The translations under genes were made by a program, and so were the position numbers. Of a stretch of DNA of 64,000 nucleotides, positions 31,985 through 42,949 are shown one piece after another. Source of the stretch: Apophysomyces variabilis (Eukaryota; Mucoromycota; Mucoromycetes; Mucorales; Mucoraceae). Where the stretch lies: the NCBI GenBank assembly GCA_002749535.1, contig MZZL01000395.1, positions 512,785 through 576,784 on the forward strand. The letters are read 5' to 3'. A model generated the notes under the pieces. That model saw only the letters and a list, made by a program, of their open reading frames with translations, ran no database searches and was not told where the DNA came from. Within the stretch, counting starts at the first letter, position 1. Each line of letters starts with the position of its first letter.

Positions 31985-32270
31985 TTGAAAAAGCAGATTT
32001 TTCATTTTATTGAGAGAAACAGTCTAGCGAAGATTGAGAATCGGTACGATTGGTGCGCAAACGGAAAAATACAGGTATGAACTCCACAATTAATTGCGTG
32101 TTTTTGAAGAGTCTGCTATTGACATTGACATAAAACGTTCAAAAGCTTGGTCCAAAAATGGTACCCGTGCTATTGTTACCGGGCCTACTACGAGAGCAAA
32201 CACAACGTCTATATTGGGCGCTATCTCTGTCGCAGGTTTGATTATAGTCGGTGTAAAAAGACCATGATGA
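31985..32270 (+). pseudogene. Tc1-like transposase fragment (left arm of decayed element)
   Basis: Translation across several frames matches the middle of the 429-aa transposase. ERNS...KIENRYDW corresponds to its residues ~204-217. A continuous stretch follows with ESAIDIDIKRSKAWSKNG and RAIVTGPTTRANTTSILGAI, which align with DESAFHINMKRTRAW... The first catalytic Asp appears as Glu (EESA). Frameshifts and a stop break it, and the N- and C-terminal parts are missing. Confidence 0.8.
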
Positions 32271-32340
32271 CAACCCACGACATAAGCAAAGCCGAATTAT
32301 GTAGAGATAAGAAACAGGCAAACATCAAGTAGTTAATTTA

Positions 32341-32530
32341 CAGACAATTTTACACTTTTTCCAGAAAATAAATTCGTCCTGGTGGAAAGCCGAATTCAAC
32401 CAAATGACAAGAGCAAAATTCATGTTGTACGAAATGTAAATTCGTCTTCGCTGAAAAATTGGATGTTCTGTTGCCAAGAATATTTCGTAGAACAAGTCTT
32501 GGGTCTTATGCTTAAGCATCCAAGCGACTC
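32341..32530 (+). repeat. Inverted subterminal repeat, copy A (pairs with 36645-36840)
   Basis: Both copies contain GAAAATAAATTCGTCCTGG, AAAGCCGAATTCA and an ACAAGTCTTGGG/GCCCAAGACTTGT end in opposite orientation, with many mismatches between. The partner lies between the right TIR and its transposase start, so this is probably an old subterminal region of a nested copy. Confidence 0.65.
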
Positions 32531-32799
32531 CTTATTTCTCAGGACATTCCTTGATGAATTGCTTCCAATTCGAGTTTTCTTATTGCTTTTCCCATTTATT
32601 AGGAAAGACATACGAGGAAGTCATGGGTGTGTAATGGCAAACAGCTTGATTAAGCATTTTAAACTAGACCTTTATATTTTTAGCAGCAGAAGTAAACTTA
32701 AAACTTTTTTACAACTACTTAGTCACGTGACCATAAAGTTGTCAGGAACATATTCTGATTCCGAGATTGCGAACGTCATAGTTTAAATATGTTGCAAGC

Positions 32800-35400
32800 G
32801 TGGCTTTTGTTTGACGTCAATCGACTATATTCCTGCTCCGGATCGTCTTACAGATAATCGAATAAGTGTCTTAGTAGAGAGCAATAAGAACTATGGGTAA
32901 CAAATACAGAAATAAATAAAGAAATAGATAATAGCAAAGGTCAGGATATTAGACGTTTTATTCAATGCTTTGTTATATATATATATATATATATATATAT
33001 TGGGAGGACTCCGTCACACGGAGAGTGACGTACCGCTTGCGACAATGGGGTAATATACGGAAATGCCTCGTGTCATCCAATTTTGTTTTATTTTTCCTTT
33101 TCTCCTTTCCTTTCATTCATCCAATACTCAGTGACGATATATTCTTTAACATAGACAAGTTTAAGCTTGGATGTCGATGTCGGCTAGGTGCCTGATACTT
33201 TGGGATGACCTTGATGATGATAATGCGCTCAATCGACCTGTTTTAGCAAGCTTGGTGCGCCTTGAAGATGCGTCTTGAGACTGCTTGTCTTGTGCCATTT
33301 AGCTGCTTGCTCTGTGCCATTTGGCTGCTTGCCATTTGGTGTGTCAAAGGATTGTCTTGGGCTCAGAAGGTGGTTGGTGGATCGGAGCTGATTGCTTCAG
33401 GCTGGCTGCTTGCCAGTTTCCGCCCAGCCGAGGGTCCTCTAGCTTGGTGGAGCAGTTGATTGTCCCACATAGTCATTGTCTACCCATTTCACGGTTCAGA
33501 CATCTGCCGGCATGCATTATATGGTAATGGACAGAGAAAAATCTGATATTTAGAAGGATAGTGATAAATCCTTTTTTTTTATTTATTTCACTAGGGTCTT
33601 TCATATCATCCATACAGCGACATATCGATGCGACTGAACACCACCAAAAACGTGTTGGATGCTAGGCTCATGTAACTGATCGTGTGCTGTGCGGAAAAGA
33701 TGAACAGAAGATTGTATTGAATTTTTCAAAATGCTATATCAAAGCTTGATCCAGTGATGGTGCATAAATATCCCAAAAAGGTCACAACATTGAAAACTGC
33801 TATTACCGACACAATCCATTCTCTCTTTGTTTTTATTACGCGTTCATGATTCGTGGTCAAGAGCTGCTCGAGCCTTGTAGCAGCGGCTTTCATAATATAC
33901 CATGAAGCCGCAACGGAACATGGATTGAATGTTCATAGTTTTGATAAAATATCTGCAATGTGTCCTCATTATATGCTTTGCCATCTCCTTGCACGTAACG
34001 AAGGAAAATTGCTGTAGCTTGCTCAATGGTCAATTGCAAAAGAAAGCGACAGTCAGCTTGCACTTGCACTGATGAGGCCCAACAGGGGAGACACTGCAAC
34101 CCCAAATTCACCACGCCGCAGACTTTTTTTGTGGCACACTGAGATATTATCAGTGCAACACTGGTCTCCGGAACAACTAAACAAACAAATGTTTCCTCTG
34201 TCGTGGATCTGCATGGCAACCTTCTTTTTTTTTTTTTTTTGGTCGAAAATCTGGGCCATCGAGGCTGGGAAGAGCGGTGTCATGTCGCGATGGTAGGGGC
34301 GGGCTGACAGACGTATATCCAATGTTGGAAATGGTGACGTCAGATGAATGCGTGAAATGAAAGACCTTGGCATACGTGAGCCTAGTAGGTCTTCCAAAGA
34401 GTCCACAGGCCAACACCGAGGATGGTTCCGTCGTCTGACTTTGCGAGGGTGTGAGGATGGGAGATCGACTGCCATAGTTGACTTGGCGCGAGACAGGCCA
34501 AGGAGGGGTGGGCGTCCCAGAAAAGCGATATATAGAACTGGCGCCGGCTTGGGCAAAGGCAGGACCATTGTTGCAGGACATCGACACTTGAATCCACCAG
34601 CAACAGTTCGGTGAGGCGAGAGTCTTCAGGCGAAACAACCTGAATTCGGTGGGGATCTTGGGCGTGAGCGATTTGCACCAGATTCTCTGGCTTTAGGTAG
34701 GAGGTGGGATGTGCAGAGGTGTTGTCAAACTACTGGGGAGGAGTAATGTATGTGGGGGACAGGGCGATTGGTATGGATGACGAAAGGGGGGGTTAGAATG
34801 TGATCCAACGTTTGGTTAGCGAGGGCTTGCTGGAATACCTTCGAGATGGCATTGGCAACGAGCGACGTGAGGACGGTTGTAGCGTGGTGACGATGGATGG
34901 AGATATGCCAATCGGTATATGTGGGAGAGGGTTGGGTAAAGGAGTGGATGGTTTTGAGCAGCGGTTGGAGGATGACGTTGGTGGTGGTGATGGTAAGGTT
35001 GATGACATACCTAGCGAGCAACGTGAGGATGGGATTGTGGGGTGTCGGTGTGAGGATATATTTACAGCAGTAATGGCGGTGTTGGTGTTCGGTGTCATCG
35101 TGCGAGACGCTTTGTTTGTCTGGGTCTGCGACCTGTTTGTGCAATTGTTCCAGCTCGATGGAATACAGCAATGCAGCCTGTCTTCGAGAAAGCAGGCGAC
35201 CTATCAGCGCCTTTTTTTTACGAGGATGAGGCAGCAAATAACATTTTTGATTGAGTACTCTTTTTTTTACTGTCATGGACGGTCGAATGCAAACTTCCTC
35301 AGAGCGCTTGTCTATTACGACACCTATCCAAGCATTTGTGAGAATATCCAACAAATCCTTCAAAATCGCTCAGCTTCAAGCTGTTAGAAGCCTCACTGAT
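32800..35400. other. Unrecognised interior of decayed element
   Basis: No supported gene. The longest frames (for example 34725-35363 minus, 212 codons, and 34382-34678 minus) are low-complexity or lack family resemblance. A homopolymer T run sits at about 34224-34241. Short GCTTG(C/T)-rich direct repeats occur at 33270-33350. The content may be captured host DNA or a dead retroelement. Confidence 0.4.
32972..33000. repeat. (TA)n microsatellite
   Basis: About 14 uninterrupted TA units inside the decayed element. Confidence 0.9.
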
Positions 35401-35404
35401 CGCG

Positions 35405-36575
35405 TCATAAGTGTCTCAGTTTCCAGTAATTTGCTTCGTCTGACTCTACTCTTAACCACTGACTAAAACTGTTCAATTGGATTAAGCTCAGGAGAATAGG
35501 ACCGCGAGATTCTACGTATTTGGCTATATCAACCGATGTACGAATTGGAGCATTATCCATCACGAGATAGTGTCCTTTCATATGCGGATACTGGTCCATT
35601 TTCATCCATCGTGGCTTTTAGAAAACTAATATAGTGTCCCGTAACTGTCCCTTTGTTCACGTGTCCAATGCCTTCTCCTCGCTTTTTCTTTTTATTGATT
35701 GGAGGCTGAGGAAGCTTGCGGCTGCGTTTAATCAGACCTTGGGCAGAAATCGCACCCAAAACGGTGATTGTTTTTGCTCGTGTTTTGGGAACGGTGACCA
35801 CTGCAGGAGAACATTTCTTTGACCAGGCCATACTACGTTTCAAACTAATATGAACGCAGATTCATCAAGAAAGACATAGTTAGTCGTAAAATCCATGTCC
35901 GTTTCTTCCCATTTATGAATCCAATCCAGGCGCTCTTGAGTCTTTTCTTCGCTGTTCTGGTCTATGGGTTGAAACCTAGCTTTATTGAGGGATAAGTTGC
36001 AATGTTTTTTTATAAAGTCAAACGAAGTACTTTTGGATAATTCTAATTCTGGGAATAGTTGTCTTAGGTGCTTCATCAGGTCCCTCCAAGACCACTGATG
36101 GTTTTGCATCAATGCAATCAAGAATAACTTTTCTGAGCTCCTCATTTAAAATGCGAGGATGACCAGTCTTTCTCTGTTTCTCGAAGACACTATCAGGATC
36201 CCTCTCGTACTGTTCAGCCCATTTTTTGCTGTATGAACGTGAATCACAAGTCGTTTTGCTGTCGCAGTCGCACTAAGAAATTTCTCAAACAACAGCTTGA
36301 AGAATCTCACTTTATCCTGATCAAAATAGCGTGTATAATTCCATTTCATTGATGCTTCTCTCCATAACAATATCCCTACGAGGTTTTACCACTTCCTTTT
36401 CCACCTGCATTGCCTCTATCCCTTTCTCGCTCTCCGGAGGCAGTTGGGCTAAATATTGCGTATGAGAGCTCAATGTTTGAAGACGAAACTGCTCCTCATC
36501 AACAATGTAATCCATTGGTTCAGACCTGTCATACTCGTCGACGACAGAACCTTTTTTGTTTTCATACAGAATTGA
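35405..36575 (-). pseudogene. Tc1-like transposase, broken copy (right arm of decayed element)
   Basis: Consecutive pieces on the minus strand cover nearly the whole family protein. They are MDYIVDEEQF (N-term, ~36515), YFDQDKVRFFKLLFEKFLSATATAKRL (HTH region, ~36340-36240), ...TTNYVFLDESAF (first catalytic Asp, ~35870), MKRSMAWSKK...TRAKTITVLGAISAQGL (~35840) and LVMDNAPIRTSVDIAKYV (second Asp, ~35560). Frame changes occur at about 36330, 36150, 35845 and 35590, and the region of the catalytic Glu is damaged. It is clearly homologous to, but much diverged from, the intact copies at 211 and 7501. Confidence 0.85.
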
Positions 36576-36644
36576 ATGTTCATTATCGTGTGCTTGATTT
36601 CAAGTGTAATTGTGGAAAAGAAATAGAAGGAAGATGAGCACTTG

Positions 36645-36840
36645 GTGTGCTCTTTTTATACACCCAAAGATGCCCAAGACTTGTTCTACAAAATATTCTT
36701 GAAAACAGGATATCTGATTTGTCAGCGAAGACGAATTTACATTTGGTACAACATGAATTTTGTTCTTGTCAATTGGATGAATTCGGCTTTCCACCAGGAC
36801 GAATTTATTTTCTGGAAAGAGTGTACACTTTTCAAAAAAA
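36645..36840 (-). repeat. Inverted subterminal repeat, copy B
   Basis: Partner of 32341-32530; lies between the right TIR and the transposase start of the decayed element. Confidence 0.65.
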
Positions 36841-36934
36841 AATGACAGTTTTTGAAACTGAGGTACCTGAAGGGGTTAAAATGCTGTCGGATAAGCCAAT
36901 TGCATTAATTTTGTTCATTGTAGCGAGACATTGA

Positions 36935-36980
36935 TTTTCACCAAGTGCGACTCTAACTTTTTTTTTTTGGAAACACTGTA
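36935..36980 (-). repeat. Right TIR of decayed element
   Basis: AAGTGCGACTCTAAC, a T run and GGAAACACTG, then TA. It matches the left TIR at 31134 in inverse orientation. Confidence 0.75.
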
Positions 36981-37946
36981 TGGGTTATCGAAATTTGGCG
37001 GATGAACTGGTCAGTCAAAATATAAACCTTAAAAAGGAGAAAATTACCACTTATGGAACGATCATAATGGAGCAATATTAGGGAACCAATCGTCCTCACA
37101 ACCTTGCGTGCCAGAACTACTAGCAGAGAGCAACAGAACCGGCTTCTAGATACTGTGCTTGACCGCCTCTTTTTCAAAATGTATCCATTGTAGTTCTATG
37201 TCATTTACTCATAGCTGAGCACACAATTGGCTCGGATTAATTCGAAATAACACGTTGGATCAGTATTGTTCACTGTCAGCGGGTGCATCAACAATAAGGT
37301 CCAAGGCAGAAGCAGGAGCCATTGCACTTGAAAAATATCAAATCAAATGGAATTAGAAAAGTCTGATCCAGATTGATTTGTCTTGCTCCCTTCGTAGCAA
37401 AGAATACAACAGCGACTCAATATCGGATCGATGGAACTGTTACGCTCGGTAATTTGTTTGCCATTAACAGATCTGACTATTGTATGGTAACGGAGTTCAA
37501 GATATAGAGATTTTAGACAATTACAACCAAAACGCCATATGTTGAAGTCCATAGGCATTTTTCCAAAACGAGGTAACATAAATTAGTGAATTATACAAGA
37601 AGAGCGAATGAGATAATTGGGATGATATATTAAAGTGCCATTAGGTTGACCCAGCAAAAAAGAAGGCCTTTAAGAGAGGAAAATCAAAATTTTTCTGCGA
37701 GTCGATCACAGCGTAGCTATTAAACAAGGGAAAAGTGACCTATTTCGTAACTAGACCGGCCAATTGATGTTTATGTTAGTTGGAATGGGTTTGTTTATTG
37801 TTTAAAAGATTGGAAACCCGAACAAGTAATGGTGTTATAAAAAGATCTAAATGCTAAAACAAATTCAGGGAAAGGCTTTGGTCCTGCCAAAAGCAAAAAC
37901 GATGTCCATAAGGTATCTCTCTGCATGGTTGGTGTCTTGCGAGCGA
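36981..37946. other. Intergenic region 3' of LPMO 5
   Basis: Only short ORFs; no gene recognised. Confidence 0.5.
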
Positions 37947-39074
37947 TCAGTGAGTGTTGGATTGGTCACCTTTGATCACCGTGATTGCGCTGCTGTAGCC
38001 AGGCTTGAGCCAAACTCGGTTTGCATAGACATTCCTCAGGTTATACTTGATGCCCTTGCCGGATTGCACGCCAATCTTGACTTGTGATTTGTATTTCTTG
38101 TTGAGTGTGTTTGCTAAATCCTTCGACCATTTGGCGTTACGGACATTAGCCGAAGTGATAGGCAAGGTGACATCCACCACAGTGCGGCCCCTGTTCTTTT
38201 CGTTTGTCAAACGGAAACGGACCTTGTCCCCCACGTTTGCCACAAGGTCACGTTCCAGATAAAGTTGGTCTTCGACCCATTGCGTGTCAGATCGATGATC
38301 GTCCTTTTCTGTTCCGGCTTTGGTAGATGTTCCGGCAGCACCATCGTTTTTGATTGTCACGTCAGCACAATTAAAGAAACCTTCATCTCCGGCATCGATA
38401 CGCTGCCAATAACCATAGATGATAGCGTCTCCAGTACGGTCACCAACGGGCACATCAAGATAGTAGAAGGAAGTGACTTCAGGGATAAGGCCTGTACCAT
38501 TTGCAGGCACCGGATTAGGAGCAGGTTCCTCGTAAATCTTGTCTAGATCTTCCCACGTCAAGTTCTTGCTTGGATCGTAAGACGGCTTCGTGATGTAAAC
38601 GCGCATGATGGCAGGATTATGCGAACGGCTGTTCTCCCAGCGCAGCTGAAACGTACCGTTCTTGGGTTCGATTACTGTCTTTCTCCAACCTTCATCTTGA
38701 GGAATATCCAATCCTCTCTTTCTCTGATCCCCGCCAGCACAAAGATGACCATCTGGGACAGCTTTCATAACGGTAGCAAAATCGGAGGGATCCGTGGGGT
38801 TTGCCGACACCTCGTTCCATTGATTGAATGGATAATAGCTTTTGTCCCCAGCAAGATAGGCATTACGGCAACCTTCGTTTGGAATTTTGGAACCATCTGG
38901 AGGCCAGTAGTAACCGCCGTCAATTTTGCAACCGTATTGTCTTGCAAGCGGGAAACCAAGAGCACCATGAGCAGATACTTCTTGCACCGGCAAGAGGAGA
39001 AAACTGAGGGCAGTAACCAACGACAAGCCTCGCAAGAAACCGGTCTTTCCAACACCTTGTTTCGAACTTTCCAT
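37947..39074 (-). CDS. Secreted AA10 LPMO with GbpA-domain-2-like module (paralogue 5)
   Basis: The product is 375 aa if translation starts at MESSKQG. At the position of the start codon used by the other paralogues (39098-39096) this gene has GTG, so the next in-frame ATG, eight codons on, is the likely start. The signal peptide is correspondingly shorter (about 35 residues, ending VSA). Mature His36 and His152 (SRSHNPA) keep the copper brace, and GFFNCADV is intact. The linker is short (GTSTKAGTEKDDHRSD) and the C-terminal module reads VGDKVRF...LANTLNKKYKSQVKIGV. It differs from paralogue 2 at many positions and is therefore an older duplicate. Chitin-oxidising activity is inferred from the family. 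Confidence 0.87.
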   Translation of the reverse strand: MESSKQGVGKTGFLRGLSLVTALSFLLLPVQEVSAHGALGFPLARQYGCKIDGGYYWPPDGSKIPNEGCRNAYLAGDKSYYPFNQWNEVSANPTDPSDFATVMKAVPDGHLCAGGDQRKRGLDIPQDEGWRKTVIEPKNGTFQLRWENSRSHNPAIMRVYITKPSYDPSKNLTWEDLDKIYEEPAPNPVPANGTGLIPEVTSFYYLDVPVGDRTGDAIIYGYWQRIDAGDEGFFNCADVTIKNDGAAGTSTKAGTEKDDHRSDTQWVEDQLYLERDLVANVGDKVRFRLTNEKNRGRTVVDVTLPITSANVRNAKWSKDLANTLNKKYKSQVKIGVQSGKGIKYNLRNVYANRVWLKPGYSSAITVIKGDQSNTH

Positions 39075-39152
39075 GTTATTGTTAGTGCTTGATTTCACGT
39101 CTTGTCTTAATCGTTTGGATGAAGAGTTATCCAGGAGCCCAAAAACAAAGGC

Positions 39153-39162
39153 TATATATACT
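39153..39162 (-). promoter_or_regulatory. TATA box of LPMO paralogue 5
   Basis: TATATATACT lies 79 bp before the MESS start, or ~55 bp before the lost ATG position. This fits the conserved promoter with a shifted initiation codon. Confidence 0.55.
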
Positions 39163-39260
39163 ATCTCTCGTCCAGAGGTAGCACTAACTGGAAAAGGGAG
39201 TTCTCCAAAGATGAAGGTAACATGTAGTAACAAAATAGCTACTCCAACGATGCCATTCAT

Positions 39261-41082
39261 TGTCTGTATCTTGGTGTGTAACGTCAGAACGCTTATACTA
39301 AGCTAATATGCTTTGGAAACAATAACAGAGCATAGCCTTGACCCCAGGCACGTCCTTTTACGTTATATAGCAATATCTGTGAGAAAAAGGAATAGAAACA
39401 TGCTGTTACTTCTAAACGGGTTGCACGTACCATGCAAACCCTTTTTTTACCCTCATTACATAATTAAAGAGATGGCTGTCCCTTGCTCGTCTCCCTAATT
39501 AGATGACCATTGATCGCTAATCTAATGGTCGGTTAATCATACGTATATTTCTCAATAATTTACTTTGTATGACCTGTACCACAGTCCATATAACCACCTC
39601 TCCCAAGAAGGGTAGCTTTCATTAGGCAAGCACGATAAGGCACTCCAACAGTAACCTTTTTCTCACGCACGCGTACGACAACAGTTCATAACCGGCCCGA
39701 TGGAAGTCGAGGAAACCGACTTTGCATACGGAATTTAGACGCGAAGAGCTATTCCATTTGCGGAACATACGGAAAGGGTTTTACTGTTAATAGACAAATT
39801 GTTGATGCAACTATTGATGGGACAAAAACATGGATGTGTTTCCACAGGACAAGTATCCCTCAAAGCTCCAATGATCTGATGTCCAATGGCAGTCATTGGT
39901 GTTTCATAACCAATAATCTTGATAGGCAGATGCTCGATATTGAAGAAATTCATGCTTCCCTTCCGTTTATCGTAATCTCATGTTACTCCAGAGCTGCATT
40001 ATCTGATCCAGGATATTAACAGGGTTCATATCGTATGAGTGGACCCTGGCATGTATAGGGCAATAAGAGAATTAAGGATCGGTCACACAACGACCAGATG
40101 GGCAAATGTTGCCAAAATTCCATAGCAACGCCACGTGTGATGTCAGGATTCATGCACCATTGTCTTATCAAAGCCTAACTATCAACAGCTTCTTTTTACG
40201 TTCTACAGCATGCTATTCTCATATCTCGAGCGAGACCCATTACGATCAATAATTGCGTGACCGGAGAAGCCGCCCAAGACGGACAGGTCCTGGAGCCCTG
40301 TTGAGAGTGGTCAGGGAACTCTCGTTGATAAATAGTTTCATGGTGGAGATGATGAACTAAATATGGTGCGTATCTGTCTACCTCTTTATGAATGCGTTTA
40401 AGTGGTTTGACACGATGTGCCTTATGTTAACAATGCATGCAGAGTAGTAACATGTTAGCGAGGCGTTGCTGCTTATCCGAATCTAACCGACTCGAAATAT
40501 TGCAACCGACGATAACAAAGAAACGCATTCACACAAGACCCCGTAGTGATTCGAAAGGTCATCTTTCTTGATGGCGAGGCTTATTTCCATATCATGCTAC
40601 TGTGGAACCCGAGCGATCAGAAACAAGACCGAATGGTTACGCCAACCATCAATTCAACTGTTAATTGGAAAAAAAAAGGAAAAACTGGCATGTTCAGCTA
40701 CCTTAACCGCAACGATTTTTCAGACCATGCTTTGGTAAGTGGGAAAGCATTGCTCGATCGTAAAGAAAAAAGGGAATGAAGGCGCTCATTCTACTTTAAA
40801 ATCGTATAAATTTTCTGATGGCATGCATGTCTTTCCAAATCTACGAAAAAGGGGAAAATGACACAAGCTTTGCATCTTCCTAATGCTCTACAATTTCTAC
40901 CATGTCAGCGTGCATGGTGGAAAATATTCCTCATATAGTTCGCAAAATGGGCCAAAGGACAATGTCACATCTATCTCGTCATGATCTTTCCAAACCAAAG
41001 AAAGCTTATACAAGTCATGCAGTAGCTCATGGTATTGCAAAACTTTATAAAATGGTAAATGTTCTATTTGAAATCGCCATGT
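39261..41082. other. Intergenic region between LPMO 5 and the UGT gene
   Basis: No gene recognised. An ORF at 40546-40779 (78 codons; ending ...NDFSDHALVSGKALLDRKEKRE) is followed by a possible donor and another open stretch at 40902-41195, but the phases do not join. Confidence 0.45.
40053..40113. promoter_or_regulatory. Conserved upstream segment of LPMO cluster, copy 5
   Basis: GGGCAATAAGAG, then ATCGGTCACACAACGACCAG, ATGGGCAAA. It aligns with 13981-14041 and 16925-16996 and is ~0.98 kb upstream of the LPMO 5 start. Confidence 0.4.
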
Positions 41083-42949
41083 CTACAAATATTTCTTTGA
41101 ATCAATCGTCTTTGCCTTCGATTGTTTCTTTTTACGAAGTACTGCTACGATCGTCTTCCATACGATCAAAATGGATACGAAAATCAAGAGAGTGACTGCC
41201 ACATAGAGATCCAAATTATTCGCTTTGATGAATGACATTTGACGTGCAGCTTCGTATCGATGTGGCAATTTTCCGTCAATGTTTGCAAAAGCTACTTCCT
41301 CAACAAGGTCGGCACCACGTAGAACCCCATGTCTTGAATGTATTTGGATCATGGCCTTGTAGCGGTTGACACTAGCCTGAATCTCCCCCTTTTCATCTAG
41401 TGCGACTCTACGGATAATTTGCGATGCTTCCTCGGAAGAGGCTTGGAAGCTGAGATGAGCCCCTACGTTTGCTCTTTCCAACTTGATTGCATTGCTCGGT
41501 TGATCAGCAAAGAATGGAAACACCACCAAGCGTTTGCCTGCAAAGAGAGCCTCATAGATGGAACCTATCCCACCATGCGATAAGAATAACGTGACAGAAG
41601 GATGGCGCAAAACAGCTTGCTGAGGAGCCCATTTAACGAAAAAGACATCCTTCAAGACGCCGTCATTGTCATTCAGCATCTGGGTTATATTGTAGGTTTT
41701 TCCAGATGAGGTGGTAATCAGTTCGGGGAAATTGGTTGGTGGTCCAGCCCATACGAATCCATCCAAGATGTTTGCTTCCTTATTTTCTAAAAGGGCAGTT
41801 AGCATCAAGGTGCAATCGGCGACAGTTGGTAAAGCATGTTGACCAAAGGCAGCGTAAACAACCCGCTGATGTCCATCCAAAAACTGTCGAAGGGTTTGTG
41901 GTAATGGATCATATGTTCGCGGAAGAATGGGGCCCACTAATTCGACCAGTGGACCCATGGGACGAGGGGTCTCAGTACCAAAGAAGGCATTGATGATCTT
42001 CATTGAGTCTGCTATTCGGTCTTTTGGTCGTAAATGGCTATCTTTTACGCCCAATTCTGCCTTTTGTTTTGATAGGAACTTGATATCGTCCTTAATTCGA
42101 TTCAGCACGATGAAAGGAACAATAAATTTGTTGTAAAAGCGTGTGCTAAATGATTCATGAAGCGTGGTATCCTCTTTGCGAGTCAAGATATCCACATTGA
42201 CATAAGGTGCAGCGCTATCTAATGAGGGTCAGTCATCTCACGAAAAGGAAAATGAGGAGGACGATCTTTCTGAAACTGACCCTTGGAGTAGGCTGATGTT
42301 GAGGTCTCGATAAACGGAATATTGGCGGTATAGGCTGCGTCTATGCAAGTCGGGTTCGCATGATCACATATAACGACATCGATATCGAGCTTCTTTAATA
42401 GTTCCTCGTGCAGAAGGTACCCTACCGCAGATATCAATGTGCTATTCTCGCAGATAAACACTTTGTTAACCAATTTTATCACCTTCTTTATAGTGTACTC
42501 GAGAATGGTTCAAGAATCCCGCTATCAAATCTACCATTTCTTGGTGGGCTACCTTGTCTACGAATTGACGGATATCGCTCCTTATCGGACCTACAGATTG
42601 AACCTCGATTTTCGGGTAACTTTTTGCGAACTTGACTTGCTCATCCTGAGACAAGACAATGTTAAGGTAATGTAAAATACTTGGCTAATGTGATACAACT
42701 AACGGTTGTTAAGTATATCGTCTGGTGACCACGCTCAGCAAGTTCATTCAATATGCTCAGCACCCAAGTGACATGCGATGACCCCCCGACAAAAGAAGAA
42801 AAGAGAATGGTCTTTGGAGAACGGAAATCTTCAGTCAACAGGTCACTCCTGCTTGTTGATATGAAACAAGCAATGAAGACCAGAAGGGTCATGAAGCAGG
42901 CTGACCACCTCATTGCAAGTGTGAAACGCGAAGCAAAGAGATATTTCAT
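41083..42949 (-). CDS. UDP-glycosyltransferase (GT1 family), ER type I membrane protein, four exons
   Basis: Exons (minus) 42949-42704, 42645-42483, 42421-42281 and 42218-41083 join in frame to 561 aa. The three introns are 58-62 bp. An N-terminal hydrophobic signal (CFMTLLVFIACFI) precedes the acceptor-binding domain with likely catalytic His59 (GGSSHVTW). The C-terminal half has the UGT signature from W380 (WAPQQAVLRHPS...FLSHGGIGSIYEALFAGK...FFADQPSNA), which binds UDP-sugar. A transmembrane helix at ~520-543 (LYVAVTLLIFVSILIVW) is followed by a basic tail ending in KKYL, a KKXX ER-retrieval signal. The topology matches glucuronosyl/glucosyltransferases of the ER lumen. The substrate is unknown; sterols, lipids or xenobiotics are possible. 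Confidence 0.9.

Larger units (their letters stand above)
31132..36980. mobile_element. Decayed Tc1-family element with TIRs and inward transposase remnants
   Basis: The left end reads TA then CACTGTTTCTGAAAAAATTAAAGTCGCACTT with TIR start at 31134. The right end, read on the minus strand, is TA then CAGTGTTTCC...AGTTAGAGTCGCACTT, ending at 36978. TA flanks both sides. Inside are a transposase fragment on + (31985-32270) and a longer broken transposase on - (35405-36575), both pointing inward. A further inverted pair lies at 32341-32530 / 36645-36840. The layout repeats that of the 1-9008 element in a much older, diverged form. The interior 32.8-35.4 kb is unrecognised cargo. Confidence 0.7.

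Noticed and set aside
34725..35363. 212-codon minus-strand ORF inside the decayed element
   Set aside because: No family resemblance, T/H/P-rich composition and a neighbouring open antisense frame suggest chance.
40546..41195. Possible two-exon gene upstream of the UGT 3' end
   Set aside because: A GTAAGT donor and a CAG acceptor exist but the phases do not match and no domain is recognised.
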